64,000 nucleotides of DNA from Fallopia convolvulus (Eukaryota; Streptophyta; Magnoliopsida; Caryophyllales; Polygonaceae), in NCBI GenBank assembly GCA_964016875.1, contig OZ024733.1:20891824-20955823 (forward strand). The letters are read 5' to 3'. Shown one piece after another: positions 35,201-47,830 of the stretch (the first letter of the stretch is position 1; each line of letters begins with the position of its first letter). A program made the translations under genes and the position numbers. The notes beneath the pieces were generated by a model that ran no database searches, was not told the origin of the DNA, and saw only the letters and a program-made list of their open reading frames with translations.

Positions 35201-35790
35201 AAGTCAATATTTTTTCTAAGATGAGCTACTAGATATTTGTTGATTCAAGATTAAAATATACGAATACACAATATTTATTCACAAATCTTAATGCTACAAA
35301 TATGTATGCAATGCACTTAGGCTCATTTAGTTGGAATAATAATTTAGGCCCATAAAAAAAATTAGGTACATAAACTAATCTTCACTGATGAATAAAAGCT
35401 TTAACATTTATTATGTCTTTGAGGATAACTTTTTAAGGTGTAAGATATATTATAACGGGAATTAACTTATTATTCGTTAATTCATTTTATTACAACACTT
35501 GTAACCATGAGCATTGGAGAAACTTCCAAAATGCCGTAATAACTATTACAAGTTGAGAAAACAATATATCATTTAAGACATAAAAAGGAAGAAAAATTAC
35601 AGTAATATCCTTCTAAAAAGAGTGGTTATTCCATGGTAGTAATTAAGAATATGCATATATAAAGTAAGTAAATAATAAATTATGTAAAAATAAATTCTTA
35701 TCTCTTTTCTAATAGGAAAGTATATAAATAAATAATCAAGATTTTATTAGTAATTATTAAACAAATAATAAGTTACATCTAAAAATTTCT
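32222..35790. other. AT-rich spacer without recognisable genes
   Basis: The frame at 33147-33452 is lysine/glutamate-rich low-complexity sequence with no domain. A ~52-bp direct repeat (TTTAATATAAAGATAGTGTA plus ...CAATCTTATATCACT) occurs at 33692-33745 and 33929-33980. The word AAAGGTTGAT recurs with variation at 34890-35070. Nothing else was identified. Confidence 0.5.
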
Positions 35791-36100
35791 TAGGGCTCGT
35801 ATGGTTTAATGTAAGAATCCAATTCCCGGGAACTTACTTCCTAGGAAGTAATTTCCGTAGAAATTGCCATAGAAATTAGAAAATCTTGTTTGGTTTAATT
35901 TATTTGATTTTACCTTATAAACCCACAAGAAGTGCATCTTACCTATCCTATCGTGGTAAGTGCAATATAACTCCTTTGAGTTGGGGGAAGGTCAAATCTT
36001 AGGAAGTTACTTCCCCTAAACACAAGAAATATATCGACTTTCTAAGTTAGTTGAACTTCTTGGGGAATAATGCTTGAACCAAATTAGGGCTTATTTTACT
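35791..36100. mobile_element. Possible hAT-like MITE
   Basis: AGGGCTCGTATGGTTTAATG at the left and the complement AAGCCCTAATTTGGTTCAAG at the right form weak inverted repeats of about 20 bp around a segment with GGAAGT and ACTTCC words. No TSD was found. Confidence 0.35.
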
Positions 36101-36334
36101 TTGCAATATATCAATGTATTTTAATTACTAACTGGGAGTCTCGTCCGATGCACTGGGTTAGTTTGGGTTATATTTTGCATTTAGTGTAGAGTTTACAAAT
36201 ATTGTGGATATGCAGTAGTGTAGGAAAATGATACAATTAGTTATTAGTTCTACAAGCTGTTGGTGAAAAGAAATTCTCAAGAAGCTATTTAAACAAAAGA
36301 TAATTTAGAAAATACACGTGCAAAATATTGGAAA

Positions 36335-37267
36335 TTAACATATGTATAATAAAAAATCGAGGATGAAGATTGAATTGAAGTTGGTTTGGAGGAAAGCGGT
36401 TAGATGGTGGGAATTGGACTTAAGGGTATTGTTGACGAAATTTGGGGCATTGTGAGATGACATGACCAACTTCTTTGCAAAATTGGCATCGCCCAAGAAA
36501 GGGTTTGGTGGTAGTGGGCGGAGTAGATATGAGTGGGTTAGGGTGGGGGCGGAATTAGGGTTTCTTGGAGGCCGAAAACGGTAAGCAGGGTTAGAGTTTG
36601 GCGTGTAGTGTTGGGAGGGAAAAGGAATCCAATTTTGTGGGGGTTGGGGTGGAGGATTGGATGGCTGCCAAGGCAATGGAGTGTTTTTATTTTTGGGACG
36701 ATTTTTGTGGTGTTTTTGAGCATTGAGCGCTGTCACTGGGGCAGCCTTCGAAGTTTCATGTTTGAGTTTAATCTCTTTGAGAAGAAGTTTCTCATGCAGT
36801 TCCTCAAAAGAGATGCAAGTGTCTCGCATGTTAACAACATTAATGACAGACTGATAATTAGAATCCAATCCTTTCAAGAGAGAATCGATGAAATCCTCTT
36901 ACGAGAGTGGAGACTCTAACGCAGTCAAGAGATCAGAAGCGGACTTCATGGATTGCATATAGTCGGACACCGAGGAGGAGTCCTTCTTGATGGAACGAAG
37001 CTTTTGTTTGACTTGTTTCTTATGACCACGCGAGGAGATGCCATAAGTTTGTTTGAGAGTATCCCAGACCGCCTTACAAGTCTTGGTTTGAGTAACAAGC
37101 ATGGCGACCGATGAAGACAACGTACCAATGAGCGCTCTATAGAGTAGACGATCTTGGCGTTTCCACGTGAAGTAGGCTGGATTTTTGATGAGGGCGTTTT
37201 CTTGAGCGGGTAATTCCTCCTCGGGTAAAGGATGATAACCATCCAAAAAATTGAATAGGTCTTCCAA
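36335..37267 (-). pseudogene. Ty1/copia gag, broken
   Basis: On the minus strand a frame from 37267 encodes a copia gag (NPAYFTWKRQDRLLYRALIG, CKAVWDTLKQTYG, LRSIKKDSSSVSDYMQSM), hits a stop at about 36896-36898, and continues in phase to 36335 with a proline-rich linker. The zinc knuckle (C-x2-C-x4-H-x4-C, around 36450-36500) is still present but in a different frame, so a small indel precedes it. Gag would form the virus-like particle. Protease and pol are absent beyond 36330. The element is distinct from the copia element at 37840-63571. Confidence 0.82.
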
Positions 37268-37839
37268 GCAAGGTAATTAGTAGGTGTGAGTTTTATGATA
37301 TTGGTGAAGTGAACTATGGTGAAAGGTTTGTTTTATTCATGAGGACTGGCAAGAGAGGTGACAAAATCATGTGCCATGGCTAAACAAGGGGCGTGAATAT
37401 GTGTCGTGGAAGAGGAAGACGAGAAAAGAAGGTGAGGATCTTTAGGCGTATGATACCATATAGATTGAGAAGAATTACTTAACTTTATTAATCAATGGAA
37501 AGGATTATTTATACATGAATTGATTGAATATATAATAAGGCGAGAATAACTTAGAGATAACCTAGAGTATTATGAGAAATATAATTAACCAAAATACAAA
37601 GATACTAGCAATAATAAGAGATGTTATATGATCTCAATATCTATGTTTTCATGCTAATCAATGTTCCATTTACTCCGAAGACGACTTTCCTTCAATTGTA
37701 TTAACCCAGAAGCAGACATGCAAGATGGATGATTCCTTCAACCATCTAGACATGTGGCACCTTCATTTTACCATGGAGACTTACCTTAGAAGGCGCCACA
37801 TGTCTAGCAACATTGGAACCTTAGATTTCTAGATGGTTG
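37268..37839 (-). mobile_element. Leader, primer site and LTR remnant of the broken copia element
   Basis: GCGTATGATACCA at 37446-37458 is, on the minus strand, TGGTATCATACGC, close to the initiator-Met primer-binding site TGGTATCAGAGC. The AT-rich DNA from 37459 onward is then probably its LTR. Within it, 37736-37838 holds inverted repeats around ACCATCTAGA and CATGTGGCGCCTTC that could fold. The next copia element is inserted at its right border. Confidence 0.45.
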
Positions 37840-37970
37840 TGTGAGACGTCAATTATGAAAGTCCCCTTGAGGGATTCTCCATTCATTAGATAGTATTATA
37901 TATATACACATGTACAAAAGGGTGGCTTATGGAGCAATATAGGGCCTAATACAAAATATATGCTAGTACA
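37840..37970 (-). repeat. 3' LTR of the copia element
   Basis: A 131-bp repeat, on the minus strand TGTACTAGCATATA...CTCACA. It is preceded (minus strand) by a purine tract GACTGCGGGGG. It retains the uninterrupted GATAGTATTATATA site where the other LTR holds a Stowaway MITE. Confidence 0.85.
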
Positions 37971-38194
37971 CCCCCGCAGTCGAAACGGGAGGTGAACGAA
38001 CCGTAAGACTGTCTCTAAAATCAAGAAACAATTGCCTAGACAACCCTTTTGTAAAAATGTCTACATATTGAAATTTATACGGTAGATGGAGAATCCTAAT
38101 GTGACCCAAAGTAACTTGTTCTCGAACAAAGTGGATGTCAATCTCAATGTGCTTTGTACGTTGATGCTATATCGGATTATTGGCCAAGTAGGTG
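37971..38194 (-). pseudogene. Copia RNase H C-terminal fragment
   Basis: On the minus strand the sequence encodes a TYLANNP-like stretch, then EIDIHFVREQV and FQYVDIFTKGLS, the conserved end of copia RNase H (usual form K-H-I-x-I-x-x-H-F-x-R-E). It continues the frame that ends at 58784 with VYTGNISA, across the Tekay-type insertion. One stop is visible early in the fragment. Confidence 0.85.
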
Positions 38195-38199
38195 GCAAA

Positions 38200-40703
38200 T
38201 GTAATATTCGCATTCCATTTCCATCTGGAATGAAAAAGTAAATCTCTCGGATTACAAATAGACGAAATCTTGACCCGCAAGAAACTTCCGTGATAGCCTT
38301 TAATTTGATATAATTATTTAGTTAAGATCCACTCTTTAATACCTTATATATATATATGCCCGTTAGTTTTATTCATTGAAGCCTATATTTTAATCACATC
38401 TAATCTGATTTCTAGAGTTGGATAATAACCGAAAATCATATCTAAACAATTTCATCAGCCTAGGAGAAAAATCTATCCATTAGATTTATCATTAAGAGTC
38501 TTCTTATAATTAGCCTAGGAGATCAATTTCATCGCTTTCGTCGTTATCTATTGTGCCCAACTTCACCACCTTCACTACGTTCCTCCGATTGAGCAGCCGC
38601 GTGGTTGACATTGATTCCGGTAAGGTCGTCTTTGTTCCGTCCTTTCTCACCGGCGATATAAGCCCTGTTTTCTTTTTCTTCTTCCTTGCTCGTTTCTTTT
38701 TTTTTGGCTCTTCGATCAACCTCCCGATTCGCTTGTAGTGTAGGGCGCCACTGAAGAGCCGAGGGGATCGTCGGAATTCGCCATCACCGCCGATTGCCAT
38801 TAGAGACGATTACTGGTGAGATCCCATTCCCCTGTTATTATTTGTATTATTGGTCCGAGCAAGTTCGTATAATTAGGGAGGGGGGTTGTCGGAGGGTGTC
38901 GGTGGTCGGAAATCGGCGACGAAGGTTTGGTAGCAGATCCGGGTGATGGACGCCGGAGAATGGTGGGGTCGAAGCCGTCTGGGAGCATTGGCGGGGCACG
39001 AACAGGGGCAACCGAGGCTTCTCGTCTCCACTCTCCATCGTGGCCGCCGGTTGTGAGTTGGGTGGTCGCAGGGAGCAGAGCGACGGGACGAACCAGAAGA
39101 TGGAAACTCGGGTCATCTCGAGGTTGAAGAAGGGCGGGGGTGGGCCCCGCGAGGCTGGGTCAAAGGTTGAGTCGGTCAACTGGGCATTTGGGTAAGGGAG
39201 ACGGGCTGGAAAGTTGGGCCAAGTCTTGTCATTCTGGACTGGGCTGGGTTTTTTTTCTTTTATTTGTATAAATGGTGGGTTGGGCTTTCTGTTAATTGGG
39301 TTGACCTTTTTGGTATAGGGAGAAGGGAAATACATTGTGGGTTTTATTAAGTAGGATAATAATGATATCCGTAATTGTTTTATAAATTATAATGATATAT
39401 ATATATATATATCCCTAGCTACTGTGCTAATAAAATTTTATAAATTATAAAAATAATAAGTGGCATGGTTTAGCATTTTTTTAAGGAAGTTCTTTAATAA
39501 TAAGTCGGTAGTAAGGAATTTAGAAGTGGTTTTTCCTTTAGGTTAGTTGGTTCGGCTCATACATAAGTTAATCTTTTTCCTTATAATTCTTTAGGGAATC
39601 GTGTCGGCTTGAGGTCGTAATTCCGTCTTCTTCAAAGGATCCCTAGTTTCGAGGTAAGCCGTTTTTCGACGTGTTCGGTTCTTCTCTACCTTGTTAGATT
39701 GCGTATCGTTATTGTAGGACGGGTTTTGGGAACTAGTCCCGAATACCTTTTAAATTGTTTTGAAATTGGTGTGTGCGTAAAATTGTTTTCAATGTATTTT
39801 ATCAGAAAGATATTTTTGGAACGTTTTCTCTGTGTTGGTACCGTTTCCGACACGGTCCATCGTAGTTGGCGTGGAGGAAGAGTTGGCTATGTATGACCCG
39901 TGTGACAGGGAAACCGTGCCCCTTCTATACGAAAATTAATATCCATGTGTTTTGGCAAGTGCTCCAGTGGAGGCTTAGCCGGGGTTAGAAGGGAGATTGT
40001 GAAGTGGAGTGAGAGGGCCTGCCTCTGCACTCGGCGCGGTGATGAGCGCCTGGGAAGTCGGATTGTGGAAAAGGAGGAATTGCATTGTTATGGGATTGTG
40101 ATTGTAAATGCGTATGTGGCTATGTGTGACTGATTATAACTAATTTAGGTATTGGCCTTTAGAGTTATGATTGCGATTGTAGATTTGTATGCTGACTTTA
40201 GAAATGTTTTTAAACGTTCTACAATTTCCGTATTCTCTCTAACTTGATAGATTAGACGCTGACCCTTCGGGGAATATTTTTCAGTTCCAGGTATGAACCA
40301 GGGAGCCGTGCAGGAACCGAGGCCAGATGGCGGGCCGGAGCGGTAGAGAGCGCGTGTCATAGTGGGATGGGTTTTTTTTTACGTTAGTTTATTTATGATT
40401 TTCTAGGATGTTGTTTTTACTATTATGTTAGAGTTGAAATTATGACTTGTCTTCTGTTTTCATTGAATGATTTTATTGTTGGTGATGATTCGTCGGATTC
40501 AGGATATTGGTATTTAGGTTTTCGGGAATTCATGCATAACTACGTTTTCTATATTTTTATTAAAAGAAAGGTTGGACGTTTTATTTTGTTTTCTCGTCGT
40601 GCCTGCGTTGCAAGATCCTAAAAGTGTAGTTGTCAACCCACTTAAATAGTACCTATTAAGGTCTATTTCTCAATAGCACCTCGTCGGAAGTCGGGGTGTT
40701 ACA
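38200..40703 (+). repeat. 5' LTR of Tekay-type element
   Basis: A 2504-bp LTR with a TATA region at about 38344 (TTATATATATATGCCCG). Frames inside it, such as 38847-39335 on the minus strand, have counterparts in the other LTR only because the LTRs are copies; they are not genes. Confidence 0.93.
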
Positions 40704-40706
40704 AAT

Positions 40707-40720
40707 TGGTATCAGAGCGA
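40707..40720 (+). promoter_or_regulatory. Primer-binding site (initiator tRNA-Met type)
   Basis: TGGTATCAGAGCGA lies 3 bp after the 5' LTR and matches the standard plant retrotransposon site complementary to tRNA-iMet. Confidence 0.93.
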
Positions 40721-40953
40721 GGTTGACAACAGGGCACAAGGAACTGACCAACAAAGAGTACCCGAGGTCCAACTTAAAATCAAAACCGGCCGGTTTTTTC
40801 AAAATGTTTTACTGGGTAGGCATGTTGCATATAGGGGGGTAGGTGACACGTTGCGACTCCGCCCCATCAGCCGAAGGACCTCACGTAGAATAGTAAGAAT
40901 TACGTTAATAAATAGGATGTTTAAGTTTTTGACTGTGGGACTTTCTGTCATAG

Positions 40954-43900
40954 ATGGCCCCACCAACCAGAGCAAGAGCTACTAAAGCCAATGGAAGAGG
41001 CTGCGGGAGAGGCCGAGGTTGAGGCCGTGGCAGGGGTAGGGGAGAGGCCCCTGTAGATGCTGAGCCAGAGGTACAACATGATATCAATCAGGAGGAAGTT
41101 GCTGAGAGTCAGGATGTGGCTGCTGCTGTTCATCAAGAGGATAACGCATCTGTCGCTGGAGGTGTTCCCCCAGCAAACGAGGCTCAAGTGGGAGGAGGAG
41201 TGCCACCAGCAAGACTGGCCCCAGAGGTGAACGCTGCAATCCAGCTGTTATTGCAGACTTTGATGGGTGCGGGGGCTGCACCTAATTTGAACACAGTTGC
41301 GGGGCAACAAGAAGCTGAGAGGAGGGCACCAGGACCAGACTCTGTTTTGGCTACCCAGCTAGGAGCAATGCCAGATTCGCAAGGACCAGTGGTAGCTGAT
41401 CATGTGGTCGAACCGAGGAGACAGTATCGCGAGCCTCAGCCTGACAAGTGGCTCGCGGAGTTTAGGAAGACTAGAGTGCCTAACTTTGCTGGAGCTCAGG
41501 GTTTTGACGTAGAGTAGTGGTTGAGGAGGGTGAAATTTGCGTTGGACTCCATTAAGGCACCGGAGGAGCGGAAGATGTCCTTAGTACAGAGTCTGCTACA
41601 TGAGAGTGCTTTTGACTAGTGGGAGTTGTGTAGGGACCACCGGAAGGAGGTGACTTTCGAGGAGTTCGAGAGGCGGATTCGAGATCAGTACTGTCCTCCG
41701 GTGGTGAGGGCAGCTCGGGAGGCTGCTTTTCGGGATGCTGGACCCGAAAATATCACAGTATCTGAGACTATTCTGAAGTTTTAGCAAGAGTTGGCAGCGG
41801 TGCCAAATGCTGCCCATACTGAGGAGTTGAAGATTGCGACCTTTCTAAAAAGGTTGCAGCCGCATTTACGTGCTTATGTGTGTGGTCTCCGACTCGCGAC
41901 ATTGATAGATGTTCAGCAGTCTGCTTTGGCTTATGCTATGGCAACGACCCGACAGAGTCAGCTAGAGGTGCACACCATTGGGAGCAAGAGGCAGAAGTTG
42001 TCTGCCCCGGCAGAACTTAGGAGAGATAGTCGTTTCGGCTCTTCTCAGCCGCAACGATCAGGATTTCAGTCACAGGGTCGTCAGGACCAGCTTCGTCAGA
42101 GTCAGTCCACTGGAGGGCTGAGAGAGTGCTTCAATTGTGGAAGCACTGCTCAATTGAGGAGTCAGTCTCCGAAGCCAATCAGGAGTTGCTTCAATTGTGG
42201 GAAGTCTGGCCATTTACAACAGTACTGCATTGTTGGAGCACCTTCACAAGGATCTTCACCGAGAACGGTGAACCAAATGCCTCGTCGTCAGCCTCAGTAG
42301 TTTCAGCAGGCACCGAGCCAGGGCAGAGGACGCGGCGCAGGAGTTAGTACTACTGGGGGCAATCAGCCTCGTATGTTTGAGATGAGGAGGGCCGACGCCT
42401 TACACGTGCCGACTGCTATAGGTACGATTTGGATTCAGTCTAGACCTGTTCATATACTGTTTGATACGGGTGCTACCCATTCCTTTATGTCTTCTACTTG
42501 CGTGGCTAGACTAGGACTGACTTGCACTGAGGGGGTGTCTTTTGTGGTGGGGCTGCCTGACGGCAGTAAGGTGAGAGAGAATAAGGAGATTTTACAGTGC
42601 CCTATTAGAATAGGGAATAGGGATTGGTATGCGGATTTCATAGTAATGCAGTTGTCGCCAGATGATGACGTGATTCTGGGGATGGACTGGATGATACGTT
42701 ACCGAGCAGTTTTGGATGCACACAAGGGTACAGTTACAGTGACAGCAGATGATGGGACCAGACATGTGTGTCAAGAATTAGAGCAGGAGGGGCCCGGATC
42801 GGTGATTAGTATGGTAAAGGCCACCAAGTTGCTCAATGATGGATGTGTAGGATATTGGTGTTATGTCCTACAGGGGGACAAGGAGAGACCGCACATTCAG
42901 GATATACCAGTAGTATGCAAGTTTGAGGACGTTTTTCCCGAGGAGCTTCCAAGACTACCTCCTCAGAGAGAGGTAGACTTTGGTATTGAGTTGGAGCCTG
43001 GGACGAGACCGATTTCGAGAGCCCCATATCGCATGGCCCCGATGGAGATGCAGGAGCTGAAGGCACAATTGGAGGAGTTGTTGGAGAAGGGTTACGTACG
43101 ACCAAGTGCGTCACCATGGGGAGCTCCAGTCCTGTTTGTGAAGAAGAAGGATGGTTCTCTCCGTCTGTGTATCGATTATCCAGAGTTGAATCGTGTTACC
43201 ATCAAGAACAAGTATCCGCTGCCACGTATTGATGATTTGTTGGATCAGTTGCAGGGGGCTACTGTGTTCTCCAAAGTGGATTTGAGGTCGGGATATCACC
43301 AGCTGAGGATACGGGAAGAGGATATTCCTAAGACGGCTTTCCGAACGAGATATGGGCATTATGAGTTTGTAGTGATGCCATTCGGACTGACAAATGCACC
43401 CGCCGTATTTATGGAGTTGATGAACCGGGTGTTTATAGACTACTTGGACAGATTTGTAGTAGTATTCATCGATGATATCTTGATTTACTCTATGAGTAAG
43501 GAGGAGCAGGCCGAGCATCTCAGGGTGGTATTGGGAGTATTGAGACAACATCGGTTGTTCGCTAAGCTGTCCAAGTGTGATTTCTGGCTGCCTGAGGTTA
43601 CCTTTTTAGGGCACGTGGTATCTGCCCAAGGAGTTATGGTGGATCCTGCAAAGATTGAGGTTGTAAAGGCGTGGGAGCCTCCGAAGAACGTGAAGGAGGT
43701 ACAAAGTTTTCTAGGACTAGCAGGATATTATAGAAGGTTTGTGGAAGGGTTTTCCTGAATAGCCCAACCACTTACCAACCTGCTTAAGAAGACCACTCGC
43801 TTTGAGTGGAATGAAGCCTGCCAGCGGAGTTTTGACGAGTTGAAAGGGAGGTTAACTTCGGCTCCTATACTAGCTCTTCCTCAGGGGAATGAGGATTTCG

Positions 43901-44517
43901 TGATTTACAGTGACACCTCCAAGGTAGGCTTGGGTTGTGTTCTGATACAGAGGGAGAGGGTGATTGCTTATGCCTCCAGACAGTTGAAGCCGAACAAGCA
44001 AAATTACCCTACTCATGATTTGGAGTTAGCAGCTGTGGTACATGCTCTGAAGATTTGGCGTCATTACTTATATGGGAGCTCATGCAAAGTGATGACAGAT
44101 CATAAGAGCCTCAAGTACATCTTCACTCAGAGGGAGTTGAATATGAGACAGAGAAGATGGCTTGAGTTACTAAAAGACTATGACTTTGAGCTCCTTTACC
44201 ACCCAGGGAAAGCGAATGTGGTCGCTGATGCCCTTAGCAGGAAGACGCCTCAGGAGCGTATGTTAGCTCATTTGACAGTTCAGCATGAGTTACAGAGGGA
44301 GCTGATGAGGTACGGTATTGAGGTGCAGATTCAGCGTTATCAGGGCAGTTTGAGAGCCCTAGAATGTCGGCCGTCTTTACTTGAAGAAGTGAGACAGAAG
44401 CAGGAGAATTGCCCGATGATTCAGGATCTGAGGCAGCGATTGAGCCGTGGAGAGGCACCCGACTTTGCGGAGAGAGCAGATGGTATTTTCTGCCTACGCG
44501 GTCGGATTTGTGTGCCT
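40954..44517 (+). pseudogene. Tekay-type gag-pol: gag, protease, reverse transcriptase, RNase H
   Basis: One frame from ATG 40954 to the Athila boundary, with stops at 41020, 41515, 41617, 41782, 42298 and 43756 but no frameshift. Gag includes a good zinc knuckle, CFNCGKSGHLQQYC (about 42190), and a degenerate one before it (42130). The aspartic protease has LFDTGATHSF (about 42458). The reverse transcriptase spans about 43000-43560, with LRLCIDYPELN, FSKVDLRSGYHQ and the catalytic VFIDDILIYS. RNase H follows, with IYSDTSKVGLG and HDLELAAVVHALKIWRHYLY. The frame ends in the linker ahead of integrase at 44517, where the TAA stop is supplied by the Athila LTR. Confidence 0.93.
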
Positions 44518-45998
44518 TAATGTTCGTATTTTTAGTATAGTTTTTAGTATGTTTTCTTGGTTTGTTAGGCTTAGTTATAGTAGGTTTAGGATTAGTTTTG
44601 TGTGTTTTTGGATAGTTTTGCATATTTTGTGAAAAGTATGGAAGCTACTCCGTTTTGTGTCTTTTCGTAGGTTTTAGCGAGGAAAAGATGCTATTTGGAG
44701 CTGAATTTGGAGTGCTATGATGAAAGAAGGAAGAATGCAAGTCGAAGAAGTTGAAGCCTAAGTTTCTGGAGATAAAGTGTGGAAGAAAGCCAAACCCAGG
44801 CTCGTTAACGAGGCTGTAAGGGGTCGTTAATGAGGCCACGAGATGAAGATTTCGAGAGTTTGATTCTGTAACTCACCGATCCTGTGCGGGAATTTATTTC
44901 CGTGTCGGTAGAGTATCTTTTTATGATTTTAGGGTTATTATATTATGTATTTTAGGTCTTGTTATCTTTCTAGATTTTATTTCTATCTTTTAGGATTTTA
45001 ATTCTATCTTTTTAGGAAAGTTTTTATCTTTTAGCCTTATTAGTTTTTAGCCTTATTAGTATAAATAGCCCTCTTATTAGCCTAGGAAAGGGGGGGAGAT
45101 CGATTGAAGAGAAGAGGAAGAGCCGAGAAGAGAGAGAGTGGATCGGAGTCGAGATTGAAGCTCGGTGGACGAGAGTTACCGAGGTCGTTGATCGTGATTT
45201 TGGTTCGGTGTTTGTATTCTTTTCGGTTTCTTCTAAATTTTTGTAAAACGATATTTCTAATTAATTTGATTAGTGTTTTGTTTTCAATGATTTCTTTTGT
45301 TAAATTTATTTGTTTCCTAGTTATGAGTAGTGAGTAGTCTTCTTTTCTAGGGTCGGGGTTAAACCGGGCATAGTTATGCATGTTTGAGGTGTAAGAATGT
45401 GTGTTGATTGCCTTTTATCTATTTTGAGATTGTTTGTTGTGCTTAGACCTAGATGAAAGTCAAGGTGATTTGAGTTTTTAACTTGATTGAGAGAGAAAGT
45501 TATAGACTTGAAGGCTGATATTGTTTGAATACGAAAGTTTCAAGCTTTAGATCCAAAACAAGCAATTGAGTGGATTGGTTTATGAAAATAGGTTAATTTA
45601 CTCGATAGTCGACGAAAGTTGATGAATTTATCTGTTTAAAGGCATGATCTTATCTTCTTACGAGTTTATATGCATGACTATGTTGTGGTGTCCCTTATCC
45701 TAGATCTTTGTTTTATTTGAATTCTTTTAAAGTGATATTCGTTGCTGAGTTTGTAGGCTCGGTACCGAACGGTTTAGGTCGTTAGTTTTGGTCTTTTTGT
45801 TTGCGGTGGTTCGTTAACGACCTTGACAACGTCGTTAACAAGGCTGCTTGTGTGTGTTTTGCTTGTTTTGTTTGATTTTTAGTAGTCGATAAACAAACAA
45901 CCTTGCTTCTCGTGGAACGATCCTGACTTCGCTATACACAGCGGGGTCTTGACTTATAAATTTATTTGTTGTCCCGAGTCAAGAAACCCTCTTCAACA
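44518..45998 (+). repeat. 5' LTR of Athila element
   Basis: A 1481-bp LTR whose first bases are TA instead of TG, a single G-to-A change relative to the 3' LTR. A probable TATA region (TATAAATAGCCC) is at 45059-45070. Two pairs of TCGTTAACGA-like palindromes lie at 44802/44824 and 45811/45832. Confidence 0.92.
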
Positions 45999-46001
45999 AA
46001 T

Positions 46002-46019
46002 TGGCGCCGTTGCCGGGGA
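46002..46019 (+). promoter_or_regulatory. Primer-binding site (tRNA-Asp type) of Athila element
   Basis: TGGCGCCGTTGCCGGGGA, 3 bp beyond the LTR, matches the complement of the 3' end of plant tRNA-Asp, the usual Athila primer. Confidence 0.85.
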
Positions 46020-46112
46020 AGAAACGAGTTTGTTTGTTTATCTGTGGGTCCGGGAATAGCCCGACCCCGTTTTGTTTTTAATTTTTGTTTTCTTTGTCTG
46101 TTTTCTCAGCGC

Positions 46113-47810
46113 ATGCCGGTAGGACGTCGAAGGCTTGAGTTTGACAACGCTGGTTATTACTCAGAACCTGAACATTCCCTGCACCGTAGACGCCGAGAAA
46201 ATCGAGCCATGGCCACACCTGAAGAGCTGGCTCGTCAGTTAGAAGTCCTCCAAACACAGATGGATGCATTGAAAACTGAGAAGGAAGGCGCTGCCGCCGA
46301 CGCTGAGCGTCAACGAGCTGCCAATGCTCGTCTACAGGAAGAGTTGAATGCCTATCCGAGGAATGCCAAACAGTACATGCATCCAAAACCGAGGGTGCCA
46401 GAGTCCCCAATCGTGCTTCCAGAGATAGAGAAAGCGTTTGAGATCAAGTCTCAATTTATATCCTTAATTAAACGGGCTCAGTTTGAAGGGAAACCCACTG
46501 AGTGCCCTATGGAGCATATTAGAAATTTTCTTGACTTATGTGACACCATAGCTGCTGAAGGTGTCTCACTAGAATATGTTCTATTAAAAGCTTTCAGGTG
46601 GTCTCTTGCTGGAAAGGCCCTGAGCTGGTTGGAGAACCTACCTCCTAAGTCTATCAGGACTTGGAAGAACTTGTATGATCAATTTCTTACAAAATTTTTC
46701 CCTCCTACTAAGACAACGGAGTTGAGGAAACGCATCACCTCCTATCACCAGCTGCCTAATGAGACCTTTGTTGAAACATGGGAAAGATTCAAAGAGATGC
46801 TTAAACAGTGCCCCACTCATGGGCAACCTTTATATGTTTTGCAAGAAATCTTTTTCCAGGGTATCAACGCGGAGACCAAGAACCGCATCAACACGCATAC
46901 ATCGTGCGGTTTCATAGAGATGGACCCTATAGCTGCGTGGGAATTGCTGGATAAGCTGTCCAATTACGATGCCATGTATGGAACCCAATAGACTCCCTAG
47001 CCTCAGAAACATCTCTATGTGCCTAACCGAGAAGAAGTTGACCTAGATGTTAAAAATCAGTTTCTACAAGATGAGGTCAACCGCTTGAAGAAGCAAGTAA
47101 GTTTTCTGAAATCCTCTCAATCTTGTCAAGAGTGTGGTTCTGCTGCCCATAGTACTTTTGCTTGCACTAACATAGAGCAGGTAAGAGCCGCTGAGACAAT
47201 TGTTGAGATGAATTACATGAGAGGCCCATACAGGAACCAACCTAGTAATTTTGACAGGTCGAACAACTATCAGACGTGGGGAAATCAAAATCCAAATCCA
47301 AGCTATGCAGCACCTCCACCAGATAGACGATCTGCGCCTTATCGACCTCCAGGCCATCAGGAGCCACCATCTTGGGTACAAGGGTTACAGGAAAGCATCA
47401 ATGGGGTCTACAACAAGGTCAACGAAGTTCAAGTTAACCTTAACAACCAAAATAAAAGATGGGGAGAGTTCGATATATGGAAGAAGAATGTTGATTCCCA
47501 ACTAGGGAACCTTGCAGCACAGATTCCGAGACCACAAGGGCAACTTCCGGGACGTCCCGAAGAAAACCCTAAAGGACAGATAGTAGCAGTGCACTTTAGG
47601 AGCGGAAAGACATTGTCGGAGCGTGTCCAAGCTGAGGACAAGAAGGAAGAGGACACCACGGATACCCTCGGTAACGAGCCAGCATGGGAAATTACCGAAC
47701 CAGCGTACCATGATGATGAGGCTCCGAGGGTACCTAACGACCCTACCCCAGGTAAGTTTTCTAAACCGACCCGCCGAGCGTACCTAACGACCCTAGTGTC
47801 GACCCGGTAG
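46113..47810 (+). pseudogene. Athila gag
   Basis: The frame starts at ATG 46113 and has two TAG stops (46989 and 46998) but stays in phase to 47810. It begins with a basic stretch and a coiled-coil region (EELARQLEVLQTQMDALKTE, about 46219-46350). The gag core follows: FRWSLAGKALSWLENLP, LYDQFLTKFFPP and FVETWERFKEML. A short Cys/His remnant, CQECGSAAHSTFAC (about 47135), is a variant zinc knuckle. A frameshift near 47780, beside two copies of a CCTAACGACCCTA word, separates it from the protease frame. Confidence 0.88.
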
Positions 47811-47830
47811 CATCACCCCTTGAGCCTAAC

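Noticed and set aside
38847..39335. Minus-strand ORF repeated at 56945-57421
   Set aside because: Conserved only because it lies in both LTRs of the same element; it is rich in Pro and Ser with no domain.
42833..43551. Minus-strand ORFs opposite the reverse transcriptase
   Set aside because: Shadows of the Tekay-type pol frame.
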